Part shown: positions 26,550 through 35,564 of the stretch, piece after piece
How positions within the stretch are numbered: the first letter of the stretch is position 1
How the letters are laid out: the number at the start of each line of letters is the position of its first letter
Origin: JADFOI01 sp965218935
GTDB taxonomy: Bacteria > Acidobacteriota > UBA6911 > RPQK01 > JADFOI01
Assembly: GCA_965218935.1 (NCBI GenBank)
Contig: CBDCMH010000007.1
Coordinates: 620,001-684,000 of the forward strand
Length of the DNA stretch: 64,000 bases
Direction of reading: 5' to 3'
Made by a program: the position numbers and the translations under genes
Notes under the pieces: model-generated
The model's input: only the letters and a program-made list of their open reading frames with translations
What the model was told of the DNA's origin: nothing
Databases searched by the model: none

Positions 26550-27539
26550 ATGAAACGGGGGAAAAAGCAGCAAAAGATCGTCTTTGTCGGACACCTGCCT
26601 GCCTGGGTCATCGAGAAGTTTTTCTCCGATGTTCAGGTGATTCTCATAGAAGAATCGTCTCGAAACGAACTGCTCTCCTCCCTGGACGAAGAGGTGATCG
26701 GAATCGTGGTCCGCGGCTCTGCTCTGATCGACAGTGAAGTCATCCAGGCAACCCCCAACCTTCGAGTGATCGCTCGGACGGGAGCAGGCTATAACACCGT
26801 TGACGTTGAAGCCGCATCTTTGCGGAAAATTCCGGTACTGTATACGCCAGGAGCCATGTCCCGGGCGGTGGCGGAACACACCGTCGGACTCATTCTGGCC
26901 GCCGCCAAGGATCTGCGCGGGTGGCACCAAAGAGTTCTGGAAGGGGACTGGCAAGAGCGCTCTCATCGCCTCAACCTGGACCTTGAAGGTGCCACGCTGG
27001 GGATTGTGGGACTGGGCAGCATCGGCAGGGAGGTCTGGCATCTTCTGCAGAACTTCGACCTCACCGTACTGGTTACAGATCCCTATCTCGAGCCCGCAGA
27101 TTTCGCCCAGGAAAGACTTCACTCCGTTCCCCTGACCCAGCTACTGGAAAACAGCGATATCGTCACCCTGCATGCCCCACTCAAGGACGAAACAAGAGGT
27201 TTGATCAACGCCGCCAACATCGAAAGCTTCAAGCCGGGCGCAATCCTCGTCAACGCCGCCCGAGGAGAATTGGTGGAAAGCTACGACGTTCTCTACTCCG
27301 CTCTGGAAAGTGGCCGGCTGGGTTTCGTGGCTCTGGATACCCTGATTTCGGAACCCCCCGATCTCTCACACCCCATTTTCCATCACAGGAAGGTGCTATT
27401 CTCAGGTCATATAGCCGCCAGGACGAGCCGGGCCCAGGAGCGCATGTTTCGTACCCTGGGTGAAGACATGAAAGCCGTGCTGCAGGGGAAAAAACCAAGG
27501 AGAGAAAATGTGGTCAACCCACAGGTGATCGTTTCCTAA
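26550..27539 (+). CDS. D-2-hydroxyacid dehydrogenase (SerA/GhrB-like)
   Basis: 329 residues of the D-isomer-specific 2-hydroxyacid dehydrogenase family. The nucleotide loop GIVGLGSIGREV lies near residue 150, with the downstream acidic residue in LVTDPYL. Catalytic residues are Arg in VNAARGELV, Glu in the FVALDTLISEPPDL region and His in LFSGHIAARTS. At this length it lacks the ACT regulatory domain of full SerA, so phosphoglycerate, glyoxylate/hydroxypyruvate or another 2-keto acid could be the substrate. It stands alone between tRNA-Glu and the ferredoxin gene. Confidence 0.88.
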   Translation: MKRGKKQQKIVFVGHLPAWVIEKFFSDVQVILIEESSRNELLSSLDEEVIGIVVRGSALIDSEVIQATPNLRVIARTGAGYNTVDVEAASLRKIPVLYTPGAMSRAVAEHTVGLILAAAKDLRGWHQRVLEGDWQERSHRLNLDLEGATLGIVGLGSIGREVWHLLQNFDLTVLVTDPYLEPADFAQERLHSVPLTQLLENSDIVTLHAPLKDETRGLINAANIESFKPGAILVNAARGELVESYDVLYSALESGRLGFVALDTLISEPPDLSHPIFHHRKVLFSGHIAARTSRAQERMFRTLGEDMKAVLQGKKPRRENVVNPQVIVS

Positions 27540-27636
27540 ATGGCCCGATTACGAGACTTGCCAATGGCACACCTAACTTGGTATATGTTATCAAGGATTT
27601 TTTGGTAAGGGTAAGAAGGAGAGAAGGAGCAAATTA

Positions 27637-28002
27637 ATGACCTACGTTGTCACGGATCGATGTGCCTCTAACCGTTATACGGACTGTGTGGCTGACTGCC
27701 CGGTCGACTGCTTTTACGAGATTCAAGATCCCCACATGTTGATTATCAATCCCGATGAATGCATCGATTGTGATGCCTGCGTTCCTTTGTGTCCCGTCAA
27801 TGCCATCTATCCCGAGGCGGAAGTTCCGGAGGAATACGAAGAGTGGACCGACAAGAATGATGCCGCCGCCTGCACGGACGACAACCGTATCACAGATACA
27901 GTGGGTTCCCTCGACGGTGCTCACTCGATCGAAGAAGTGAAGCAGAAGGAAGAGGAGAAATTCGGTAGCTCATTGGCCGACCCTTCCAGTGCTGCCCACT
28001 GA
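27637..28002 (+). CDS. fdxA: FdxA-type 7Fe ferredoxin
   Basis: 121 residues with two Cys clusters: C9, C17, C21, C25 and C42, C45, C48, C52, the second as CIDCDACVPLCP. By analogy with Azotobacter FdI, C9/C17/C52 would hold a 3Fe-4S cluster and C21/C42/C45/C48 a 4Fe-4S cluster. The extra Cys usually found at position 12 is Asn here, which also supports the 7Fe form since that residue is not a ligand in FdI. The 50-residue tail is acidic. A strong AGGAG-type site (GAAGGAGC) precedes the ATG. It carries low-potential electrons; the partner is unknown. Confidence 0.88.
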   Translation: MTYVVTDRCASNRYTDCVADCPVDCFYEIQDPHMLIINPDECIDCDACVPLCPVNAIYPEAEVPEEYEEWTDKNDAAACTDDNRITDTVGSLDGAHSIEEVKQKEEEKFGSSLADPSSAAH

Positions 28003-28082
28003 TTCCTCATCCATAAGACTCAGGCGAGAGCCTTCCCGCTCATTCCTTATCGGGTGAAGTTTGCCTGAACTTGAAAGGTTTC

Positions 28083-28265
28083 TAGCCCGGATTATGCATA
28101 GGTTCTTGTCACGAAGCGACGAAAGCGCCGACCTGACAAGGCACGCGACGGGAGGCCACCGCAAACGTACTCCCTGCAGTACGTTGAGGAGGCCGACCGA
28201 GTGGAACGCAGTCAGGGCGGATGATTTCGTCGTTGCAGTAGAGAAGTTATCCATAATACGGGCTA
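28083..28265 (+). repeat. MITE-like repeat A, copy 3
   Basis: 183 bp in the same orientation as copy 1. The inverted termini are TAGCCCGGATTATGCATAGG and, at the right, TTATCCATAATACGGGCTA. The interior is highly similar to copy 1 (GACAAGGC, GTACGTTGAGGAG, GGAACGCAGTCAGGG). It separates the ferredoxin gene from bshB1 and ends 9 bases before the bshB1 ATG. Confidence 0.87.
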
Positions 28266-28274
28266 AAGGATGCC

Positions 28275-29006
28275 ATGCAGCTTGATTCAGTGGCCTTCGG
28301 CGCCCACCCCGACGACATCGAACTGTTTTGCGGTGGCACCCTCATCAAACTCGGTTCCAAAGGTTATAAGATCGGCGTCATCTCCCTCACCCAGGGTGAA
28401 CTGGGGACGCGAGGGTCCGCCGAAATTCGCAGCCAGGAGTTCCAGGAGGCTGCCGGACTCCTCAAGCTCTCTACTCACAAGATGCTCGACATTCCCGACG
28501 GAGATGTTGTCGTCAATTGGGAAAACAAACTGAAGATCATCCGCGAAATCCGGACCTACCAACCAGCCGTCGTTTTCGCCCCCTACTGGAAGGATCGCCA
28601 CCCCGACCATGAGAACACTTCAAATCTGGTGCGGCAGGCCGCTTTTCTGTCCGGCCTGAAAAAGATTGAAACCGATCAGCAGTCCCATCGTCCCTATAGG
28701 GTGATCTATTATCCCTGCTGGTTTGAATTCAAGCCTTCCTTCGTGGTGGACATCACGGAGTTTCATGATCAGAAAATCAGGGCCATTCAAGCCTATCGAT
28801 CTCAGTTTGACCATCCGGACAAGAAAAGATTCGGTGATGAAGAGACTCCCATCAGCCGGCCCGAGTTTCTGGAAGAGATCACCACCAGGAGCAGATACTA
28901 TGGCACCTCTATTGGGACGACTTTCGGTGAGCCTTTTCTGGTCCGCGAGCCTCTTCGATTGGATGATCCCATAGGGATGGCCCAAGTGAAAGGCGCGAGC
29001 ACGTAG
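28275..29006 (+). CDS. bshB1: Bacillithiol biosynthesis deacetylase BshB1
   Basis: 243 residues of the PIG-L/LmbE fold. The zinc motif FGAHPDDIELFCGG is at the N-terminus, with GELGTRGSAEIRSQEFQEAA and the second metal/catalytic block YWKDRHPDHENTS following. This is the BshB1 pattern, which deacetylates GlcNAc-malate to GlcN-malate. The stop overlaps the GTG start of bshA by one base, confirming the pathway. No bshC (cysteine ligase) is in the window. Confidence 0.93.
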   Translation: MQLDSVAFGAHPDDIELFCGGTLIKLGSKGYKIGVISLTQGELGTRGSAEIRSQEFQEAAGLLKLSTHKMLDIPDGDVVVNWENKLKIIREIRTYQPAVVFAPYWKDRHPDHENTSNLVRQAAFLSGLKKIETDQQSHRPYRVIYYPCWFEFKPSFVVDITEFHDQKIRAIQAYRSQFDHPDKKRFGDEETPISRPEFLEEITTRSRYYGTSIGTTFGEPFLVREPLRLDDPIGMAQVKGAST

Positions 29007-30130
29007 TGAAAATCGGGATTATCTGCTATCCCACCCATGGCGGGAGTGGGGTCATCGCCTCGGAACTGGCGCTGGGCCTGGCCCAGCGGGGCCATGAGAT
29101 TCACATCGTCAGTTACGCCACGCCCTTTCGACTCGCTTCCTTTCATCAGAATGTTTTTATCCATGAAGTCGAGGTGTCCTCTTATCCTCTCTTCAAATAC
29201 CCTCCCTACGCCCTGAGCCTGGCCACCAAGCTGGTGGACGTGAGCAGACAATACGGACTGGACCTTATCCATGCCCACTACGCCGTCCCTCACGCAGCCA
29301 GTGCCTACCTGGCAAAGAAGATGGTCGGCTCTGAGAAACTGAAGACCATCACCACCCTTCACGGCACCGACATTACCCTGGTCGGGCTGGATAAGTCTTT
29401 TTACCAGGTGATCAAATTCAATATTGAGGAATCAGACGGGGTGACGGCGGTCTCCGAATACCTTCAAGAACGCACCCAGGATGAGTTTGCCATCCAGCGT
29501 GAAATCCGGGTCATCCATAATTTCGTCGACACTGATCGATACAGCCAGACTGGCACCGAGTGCGCCAAGGACCACTTCGCCCCCAACGGGGAAAAAATTC
29601 TGATGCACGCCTCTAATTTCCGTCCTGTAAAGCGGGTCACCGACGTCGTTCGAATTTTCGCCATCATTCGAGAGCAAATCCCGGTCAAGTTGCTTCTGGT
29701 CGGTGAGGGTCCTGAGCGATTGTTCGTACAGCAATTGGTTAAGGAACTCAAACTTTCCGAGGATGTCCTGTTTCTTGGGGAGCAGGAGTATATCGGGCAG
29801 CTGATGAACTGCGCTGACTTGTTCTTCCTGCCCAGTGAGCAAGAGAGCTTTGGACTGGTCGCCCTTGAGGCTCAATCCTGCGGTGTGCCCGTCATCGGCG
29901 CTGACACGGGTGGTTTACCTGAGGTGGTGAATGATGGGAAAACCGGTTTTCTGCTTCCCGTAGGGGACGTTACAGGGATGGCCCAAAAGTCGTTGGAACT
30001 TCTCTCAAAGACCGACCAGTATGCCGTTTTTCAGAAAGAGGCCAGAAAAAGGGCGCTCGATTACTTTGACAGTCAATTGATTATTCCTCAATATGAAGCT
30101 TTCTATGAAGAAATCTTAAACAAGAGGTGA
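29006..30130 (+). CDS. bshA: N-acetyl-alpha-D-glucosaminyl L-malate synthase BshA
   Basis: 374 residues of a GT4 glycosyltransferase. It opens KIGIICYPTHGGSGVIASELALGLAQRGHEIHIVSY and has the BshA-typical HAHYAVPHAASAYLAK and the donor-binding PSEQESFGLVALEAQSCGVPVIG. It joins UDP-GlcNAc and L-malate, the first step of bacillithiol formation. Start is GTG 29006, overlapping the last base of bshB1. Gene order (B1 before A) and coupling make a two-step operon, with a large PIG-L protein next. Confidence 0.95.
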   Translation: MKIGIICYPTHGGSGVIASELALGLAQRGHEIHIVSYATPFRLASFHQNVFIHEVEVSSYPLFKYPPYALSLATKLVDVSRQYGLDLIHAHYAVPHAASAYLAKKMVGSEKLKTITTLHGTDITLVGLDKSFYQVIKFNIEESDGVTAVSEYLQERTQDEFAIQREIRVIHNFVDTDRYSQTGTECAKDHFAPNGEKILMHASNFRPVKRVTDVVRIFAIIREQIPVKLLLVGEGPERLFVQQLVKELKLSEDVLFLGEQEYIGQLMNCADLFFLPSEQESFGLVALEAQSCGVPVIGADTGGLPEVVNDGKTGFLLPVGDVTGMAQKSLELLSKTDQYAVFQKEARKRALDYFDSQLIIPQYEAFYEEILNKR

Positions 30131-30138
30131 TAGGGCCC

Positions 30139-32829
30139 ATGAAACCAAGATCACTCTCCCTTTTTTTTACTGTTGTCCTGGCGCTGGTCCATGCGTCCCT
30201 GTGGGTGACGCCGCTCAAAGCACAGCTGGCTCCCCTTTCCTACGATGAGGGGGCCCTGGGATTGGCCTTCGCACTGAGAAAGCTGCCCACCACCGGCAGT
30301 TTTCTACAGATCAACGCCCATCCGGATGATGAAGACAATGCGTTGTTCGTAATGCTCAGCCGAAGTCGTGGCTTCCGTACCGGTCTGCTTTCCCTCACCC
30401 GAGGCGGTGGAGGTCAAAATGAAATTGGCTCTGAACTGTTTGAAGCTCTGGGTATCCTTCGGACCGAAGAACTGATGTCCATGCATCGATATGATGCAGC
30501 CCGCCAGTTCTTTTCCCGCGCCTACGATTTCGGGTACTCCTTTGACGTTGAGGAAACTCTGGACAAATGGGGTAAAGAGGAAATCCTCAAGGACGTGGTC
30601 CGGGTCATTCGCACTTTTCGACCGGAGGTGATCACCACCCTTCCTCGTACCGGCACAGGCGGTGGTCAGCACCATCAGGCGGCCGGCCTCATTGCCGTAG
30701 AGGCATTTCGCGCGGCTGCCGATCCTACCCGTTTTCCAGAGCAGCTCGCAGAGGGACTGCGCCCCTGGCAGGCCAAGAAAATCTACGAGCGCCACCGCTG
30801 GGGTGGCTCGGGAGCCAGTAGAGATGATGATCCGAGCCAGATCCTAACAATGCAGACTGGCATTTTTGATCCTCTGCTGGGTAGAACCTATTTCCAGGTC
30901 GGGATGGAGGAACGTTCCTATCACCGATGCCAGGGGATGTCGCAGATGATTCCGCTGCCGGGAGAGCGTACCTCCGAGTGGAGAAAGGCCGACGGCGTTA
31001 TCGACACCCATTCCCCGGAGACTGATCTTTTCGACGGAATCGACACTACACTGTTTGCCCTCGAAGCCTATGCTGAGGGGCAAGAGGTGGAAGTTTCGTT
31101 TCTTCACGATGACCTGGAAGCCATTCAAGGCCACATTGATGCTTCCATTGCGGCCTATCATCCAGGGTTCCCTCAGCGGAGCGCGCCACCGTTGGCCAGA
31201 GGCTTGGGCGTCCTGCGCGATCTGGCTGGGAAAGTTGCTGCGAGCGGCCTGGACGACTCGGCAAAGTTCCAGATTCTCTTCCTGCTGGATCACAAGGAAG
31301 AGGACTTCATCGAAGCCCTCCGCCTGGCTCGTCAGCTCACCCTGGAGGTCCTTGTAGATGATGGGATGGTCATTCCCGGACAACAATTTGAACTCGTAGC
31401 CACACTCGTCAACGGGGGACCCAATCCTATCGATGTCCATGCCATCCACATCGACGCACCGCCCAATTGGTTGATCGAAAGTACGCAAGAACCCCCCCGC
31501 CTGATCCCTCCGGCAGCCGTCGTGAACCGCCGCTTTAAAGTAAGCGTACCTCAGGGAGCCGAACTCACACAGCCCTACTGGCGGAGGAATCCCAACCTGG
31601 ATCGCTATGAGGTCCTGAAGCAGGAGGATGTCACGAAACCCTGGAGCCCCCCTGCTGTCCGCGTCCGCGTGGTTTATGAGAGCGACGGAACGGAAGCAAC
31701 ACTCCATGCCGCCGCCCGACATCGTTACGAAGGACCCTGGGTAGGTGGCGAGCAGCGACATGAGCTCATGGTCGTGCCAGCCGTCTCCCTGACAACCCAT
31801 CCAGGGGTTAACATCATTCCTCTGGAACAGGCCAGCCAGGGTCGGGAAGTCCGCGTCATCGCCCTGAACAATAACCCGGAACCCCACAGCGGCAGAATCG
31901 AATTGGACGTCCCACCGGGATGGTCGGTTGTGCCCCAGGAGGCCCCGGTTTCCTTCACTCACGAAGGGCAATCCATCACCACCAAGTTTCGCGTCACTGC
32001 CCCGGCTCGGATCTCAACCGGTGATTTTGAACTTCGTGCTATCGGTTTCTTCCAGGGCCAAACCTATCGACAAGGCTATCAGGTCATTGACTACCACCAC
32101 ATCCAGCGCCGCCTTTTATATCACCCGTCTACCATTCAGGTGAAAACGCTGGACGTCAAGGTCCGATCCGGTTTGAGCATTGCTTACATTATGGGTGTTG
32201 CCGACAGAGTTCCCGAAGCACTCCAGCAGCTCGGGGTGGACTTCGAGTTCCTGAGCGAGGATGATCTGGCATTCGGGGATCTTCAGCAGTACGATGTCAT
32301 CGTCACTGGTGTGAGAGCCTACCTCAATCGGGAAGATTTGAAATCATACAACAGTCGGCTTCTGGATTGGGTCAGAGAGGGCGGGACCATGATCGTTCAA
32401 TACAACAAATACGAGTTCAACGAAACTGTTGAAGGCCCTGACGGCCGGCGTCAGATGGGGGATAGCCCCTACGCTCCCTACCCTGCTCAGGTAGGAAACG
32501 GGCGAGTTACGGATGAAAATGCCCCCATCGAAGGAGTTGCCCACCCCGTTTTCAATACCCCCAATCGGATCACCGCCAGAGATTGGGAAAACTGGGTTCA
32601 GGAACGTGGATTGTACTTCATGGGTGAGAAAGATTCGAGTTATCGCGATCTCATCCTCACCCGCGACACCTTTGAGTACAATCAAGGGGTCAAGCTGGGT
32701 TCTCTTGTAGAGACCGAATACGGCCAGGGCCGATGGCTCTATGTCGGTCTCGGACTTTGGCGACAGCTGCCGGCCGGAGTACCGGGCGCCTATAGGATTC
32801 TTGCCAATCTTCTGAGTCTGGGAGAGTAG
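30139..32829 (+). CDS. Large exported PIG-L-family deacetylase
   Basis: Start set at ATG 30139, preceded by AGAGGTG and giving a signal peptide ending near PLKAQ. About 896 residues. The N-terminal PIG-L domain (about 40-300) has INAHPDDEDN, the GGGGQNEIGSELFEALG turn and GTGGGQHHQAAG with metal-binding His. The remaining 600 residues hold beta-sandwich domains (VVNRRFKVSVP, TTHPGVNIIPL) and a C-terminal DJ-1/glutamine-amidotransferase-like segment (YDVIVTGVRAYLNREDLKSYNSRLLDWVREGG). It follows bshA closely, yet its export makes a direct bacillithiol role unlikely; an extracellular N-acetyl sugar is more probable. Confidence 0.85.
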   Translation: MKPRSLSLFFTVVLALVHASLWVTPLKAQLAPLSYDEGALGLAFALRKLPTTGSFLQINAHPDDEDNALFVMLSRSRGFRTGLLSLTRGGGGQNEIGSELFEALGILRTEELMSMHRYDAARQFFSRAYDFGYSFDVEETLDKWGKEEILKDVVRVIRTFRPEVITTLPRTGTGGGQHHQAAGLIAVEAFRAAADPTRFPEQLAEGLRPWQAKKIYERHRWGGSGASRDDDPSQILTMQTGIFDPLLGRTYFQVGMEERSYHRCQGMSQMIPLPGERTSEWRKADGVIDTHSPETDLFDGIDTTLFALEAYAEGQEVEVSFLHDDLEAIQGHIDASIAAYHPGFPQRSAPPLARGLGVLRDLAGKVAASGLDDSAKFQILFLLDHKEEDFIEALRLARQLTLEVLVDDGMVIPGQQFELVATLVNGGPNPIDVHAIHIDAPPNWLIESTQEPPRLIPPAAVVNRRFKVSVPQGAELTQPYWRRNPNLDRYEVLKQEDVTKPWSPPAVRVRVVYESDGTEATLHAAARHRYEGPWVGGEQRHELMVVPAVSLTTHPGVNIIPLEQASQGREVRVIALNNNPEPHSGRIELDVPPGWSVVPQEAPVSFTHEGQSITTKFRVTAPARISTGDFELRAIGFFQGQTYRQGYQVIDYHHIQRRLLYHPSTIQVKTLDVKVRSGLSIAYIMGVADRVPEALQQLGVDFEFLSEDDLAFGDLQQYDVIVTGVRAYLNREDLKSYNSRLLDWVREGGTMIVQYNKYEFNETVEGPDGRRQMGDSPYAPYPAQVGNGRVTDENAPIEGVAHPVFNTPNRITARDWENWVQERGLYFMGEKDSSYRDLILTRDTFEYNQGVKLGSLVETEYGQGRWLYVGLGLWRQLPAGVPGAYRILANLLSLGE

Positions 32830-33007
32830 CCGTTGGAATGGAAAAGACGGAAGATGGGATAACCACCAAGAGGAGAGTGGGCTATTTCTTGCCGTCCTCT
32901 TTGCCTTTCTGATCTACTGGGAAACGGACCTATTGGAGCCCCAGCAGAGATTGGTGCTGGCTGTGGTGGCCTGACACGTCCTATGTAACCCGACAGGCAT
33001 GTGGAGC

Positions 33008-34003
33008 TTACTTAGGGGAGCGCGAGACGTGGCACACCTGGTCACCCCCGCCCTCCCTTGCATCATAAAGGGCCTCATCGACAGCCGAGATAAGGGCTTC
33101 GGAGGTATCCCCAGCGATTCTCTCAGCCACTCCAATCGAGACGGTCATCGGGAATGGGGGGTCCCCGTTAGAGGTAGGCACTTGGGCCTCGTGGATAGCT
33201 TGACGCAGACGCTCTCCAATTTCCTGGCCCGTAGCAGCATCCGTATCAGACAATACGGTCATGAACTCGTCCTTTCCATAGCGGGCCAGCATCTCGCCTG
33301 GGCGCGTCGTGGCTTGTAAAACGGCTGCGATGGCATTGAGAACGCTCTCCCCCGCCAAATGCCCGTCTTTTCCTGTCTGCGCCCTGAAACCATCAATGCC
33401 GATGAGCAGCAAGGCAAGAGGCCGACCGTCGCGGTCAGAGCGGTTCAACTCCCGCACCAGAATACTATCCAGCCAGCGACGGTTATACAGCCCCGTCAAG
33501 GTATCAATGATGACGTCCTCGGCATATTGACGGACGGCATAGTTTGCGTGCTCCCGCCGCAATTCCTGATTGGTCAGGTGGCGCACCCGCCGCGCCAAAA
33601 CAAAGAGCAGGTTTCGCGCTACAGCGGGTGAAGTCTCCAAAAGCGAGGTCATGAGTTGTTCATCCAGTGCCAGCACTCGAGTGGTCACACCCGCTACAGC
33701 ATAAGCTGTCGTCAACTGGCCATCCACAAAAGACAGCTCTCCCGCCACATCTCCCGGTCCCAGTACGGCAATCGGGTTCAGTTCAGGTTGCAGTTGAATC
33801 GTCAAACGGCCGAACAGGATCAGATAGATCGTGCGATTGGACTCCCTGGCTTCTGGAATCAGCACTTCGCCTTCCTCCAGGGTGCGCACCTCACCCCCCT
33901 GGAGCAGCTCAAGGAGAGGATCAAGCTCAACTTCTTTCAAGAGAATCGAGCTGGTCAATTCACGCTTGGTCACACCATTTGAAGCATTGTTTTGATCAGA
34001 CAT
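33008..34003 (-). CDS. cNMP-binding domain fused to a degenerate GGDEF domain
   Basis: 331 residues. Residues 25-145 form a Crp-type cyclic-nucleotide-binding fold (GRLTIQL, VAVLGPGDVAGELSFVDG-like, TTRVLALDE). Residues 160-325 are a GGDEF fold: DTLTGLYNRRWL opens it, but the signature is GKDEF (243-247), the metal-binding block reads IGIDGF (201-206) in place of DIDxF, and the I-site is RPGE rather than RxxD. Diguanylate cyclase activity is therefore doubtful. The pocket may bind GTP or c-di-GMP as a sensor. The cNMP half resembles the stand-alone protein at 52227-52691. Confidence 0.88.
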   Translation of the reverse strand: MSDQNNASNGVTKRELTSSILLKEVELDPLLELLQGGEVRTLEEGEVLIPEARESNRTIYLILFGRLTIQLQPELNPIAVLGPGDVAGELSFVDGQLTTAYAVAGVTTRVLALDEQLMTSLLETSPAVARNLLFVLARRVRHLTNQELRREHANYAVRQYAEDVIIDTLTGLYNRRWLDSILVRELNRSDRDGRPLALLLIGIDGFRAQTGKDGHLAGESVLNAIAAVLQATTRPGEMLARYGKDEFMTVLSDTDAATGQEIGERLRQAIHEAQVPTSNGDPPFPMTVSIGVAERIAGDTSEALISAVDEALYDAREGGGDQVCHVSRSPK

Positions 34004-34163
34004 AGTTTTATTGCTCTTTTATCCAAGTCATTGCTCTTTATCTATTATTCGAATGATTTTGCCGCGAGTTCAACCCAATTGTTTTGATCGACATAGTGCC
34101 ATCCAAACCTATGAAGTTCCCAAGCCTGTCTGGAGGCAAAAGGAAGAGTGCGAACCTGCATTT

Positions 34164-34745
34164 TTAGAGGAGACCAAAATCGGGGAGCGTGACGTTACTG
34201 GCCTCGGAGAGGACTCGGAGCTTCCGCTGAAAGTGGTCAAAATCATCGGCGTTTCTCATGCAAAAGAAATCCACCTTCAAGCGTAAGCGGGTGTCTTCTG
34301 GAATCTCAGGGGCAAGCATTTCAATGGAGCTCAGAGAGTAGTAAGTAACAGAGTGAATGGCGGTGACCCACATATTCAGAACCAGGCTGCCAAGTAGGAG
34401 GACCACCGCCAGGAGGTTGAACAAGACGTGATGACTGGCAAATTGAAAGGTTCTGTGCAGAACCTCATTGAAACTCATCCTCTTAAGGAAGCTCATCCGG
34501 GTAAGGAAATAGTGGCCAGTCCAGAGGAAAAAGTAAACGACCACCACCAGCATCAGTGAAAAGATGGTGATCCGGATCAGAGCGTGCATGTCATACGGGC
34601 CCTTGCTGGCCTCTCGATAGACGGAATCCTTAAAGCCGGGCAGTGTCACCATCAACAATTTTACCAGCAGGTAGCTGCTCACCATACCCACGAGGACAAG
34701 CGAGACCGCGATACCGCCGATGACTTCCAGGACTCTGCTTCGCAT
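34164..34745 (-). CDS. Four-helix inner-membrane protein of unknown function
   Basis: The frame opens at a GTG at 34817, but ATG 34745 gives a cleaner start (MRSRVLEVIGGIAVSLVLVGM). About 193 residues with hydrophobic helices at roughly 8-30, 60-80 and 110-135 and a cytoplasmic-looking C-terminal tail ending VTLPDFGLL. A periplasmic loop contains LPGFKDSVYREASKGPYD. No family is recognised. The gene is divergent from the DinB-like gene. Confidence 0.62.
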   Translation of the reverse strand: MRSRVLEVIGGIAVSLVLVGMVSSYLLVKLLMVTLPGFKDSVYREASKGPYDMHALIRITIFSLMLVVVVYFFLWTGHYFLTRMSFLKRMSFNEVLHRTFQFASHHVLFNLLAVVLLLGSLVLNMWVTAIHSVTYYSLSSIEMLAPEIPEDTRLRLKVDFFCMRNADDFDHFQRKLRVLSEASNVTLPDFGLL

Positions 34746-34902
34746 ATTGATGCTCGATGTGAACCCGATGCAAGATTGTTTCAGTCTTTTCTTATTCACT
34801 ACTTTGGCAACGTTCACAAAAATCTACAGTGACAGTCATCACTTCGCGAACGTTCTCTTCTATGCAGGGAAAGCGGCTTTCGGTAGGATAGTGTTCAAGA
34901 CT

Positions 34903-35475
34903 ATGGCAAGTCCCGAGCAAGAATTCGACCAAGCCCTACAATTTGCAAAGGAAGTCAGAGAGAAGGTGCTGGCATTCCTTGAGGTAATCTCCCAGACCGA
35001 GTCTGAAAGCAAACCCAGCCCTGAAGCCTGGTCGATCGGAGAGATCGTCCATCACTTGCTTTTAAGCGAGCGGCGGCTGTCCCAACAGATCCTGGAGTCG
35101 ATCGCCAATAACCGCGAGGGGGAATTTAATCGGGAGGAGGTGTTGGCTCAGCGCCCTTCTTCCCTGGAGGATACTGCCGACACCACAAAATCGGGCAAGG
35201 GCAAAGCGCCGGAACCCACCCAGCCCACACCCGGTCTTCCCATTGCCGGTCTTCTTGAGGATCTTCGTCAGGTTCGAGACCACACCCGAGCCAAGCTTTT
35301 GCCTTTCCGGTCCCGACCCCTGGGCAATCTCTGGTGGGAACATCCCCGCTTTGGTCCTATGACCCTGTACGAACGGATTCGCTTGAGCGGATACCATGAG
35401 CTCAAGCACCTTACCCAGCTTGAGAACTGCGCTAGGCGAAATCCCGATCAAGCAAAGTTCACAAATCACAATTGA
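34903..35475 (+). CDS. DinB-like four-helix metal-binding protein
   Basis: ATG 34903 is chosen because MASPEQEFDQALQFAKEVREKVLAFLE is a normal first helix of the DinB/YfiT fold; the frame extends upstream over the divergent gene. 190 residues. The metal-site His residues lie in IGEIVHHLLLSERRL and YHELKHLTQLENC, as in DinB_2 proteins that act as thiol-dependent S-transferases. Bacillithiol genes lie 5 kb upstream, so a bacillithiol-transferase role is attractive but is only an inference. A Pro/Gly/Ser insert occupies about 80-110. Confidence 0.72.
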   Translation: MASPEQEFDQALQFAKEVREKVLAFLEVISQTESESKPSPEAWSIGEIVHHLLLSERRLSQQILESIANNREGEFNREEVLAQRPSSLEDTADTTKSGKGKAPEPTQPTPGLPIAGLLEDLRQVRDHTRAKLLPFRSRPLGNLWWEHPRFGPMTLYERIRLSGYHELKHLTQLENCARRNPDQAKFTNHN

Positions 35476-35564
35476 TCTTCCCGCTTTTTCTGTTAGCACT
35501 TGTTACCGTCTGTGGAGTAAGGTTACAGACAGGTTCATTTCGATACAAGCAAGGAGCGTGTCTC

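Noticed and set aside
28061..28285. Frames inside repeat A copies that look alike (…RPTEWNAVRADDF…)
   Set aside because: The similarity reflects the shared DNA repeat, not a conserved protein; the frame differs between copies and lacks ribosome sites.
32879..32974. Hydrophobic frame GLFLAVLFAFLIYWETDLLE ending at TGA 32972
   Set aside because: It looks a little like the first helix of an SLC13-type transporter, but it has no start codon and is only 31 codons long; too weak to call a gene or a definite remnant.
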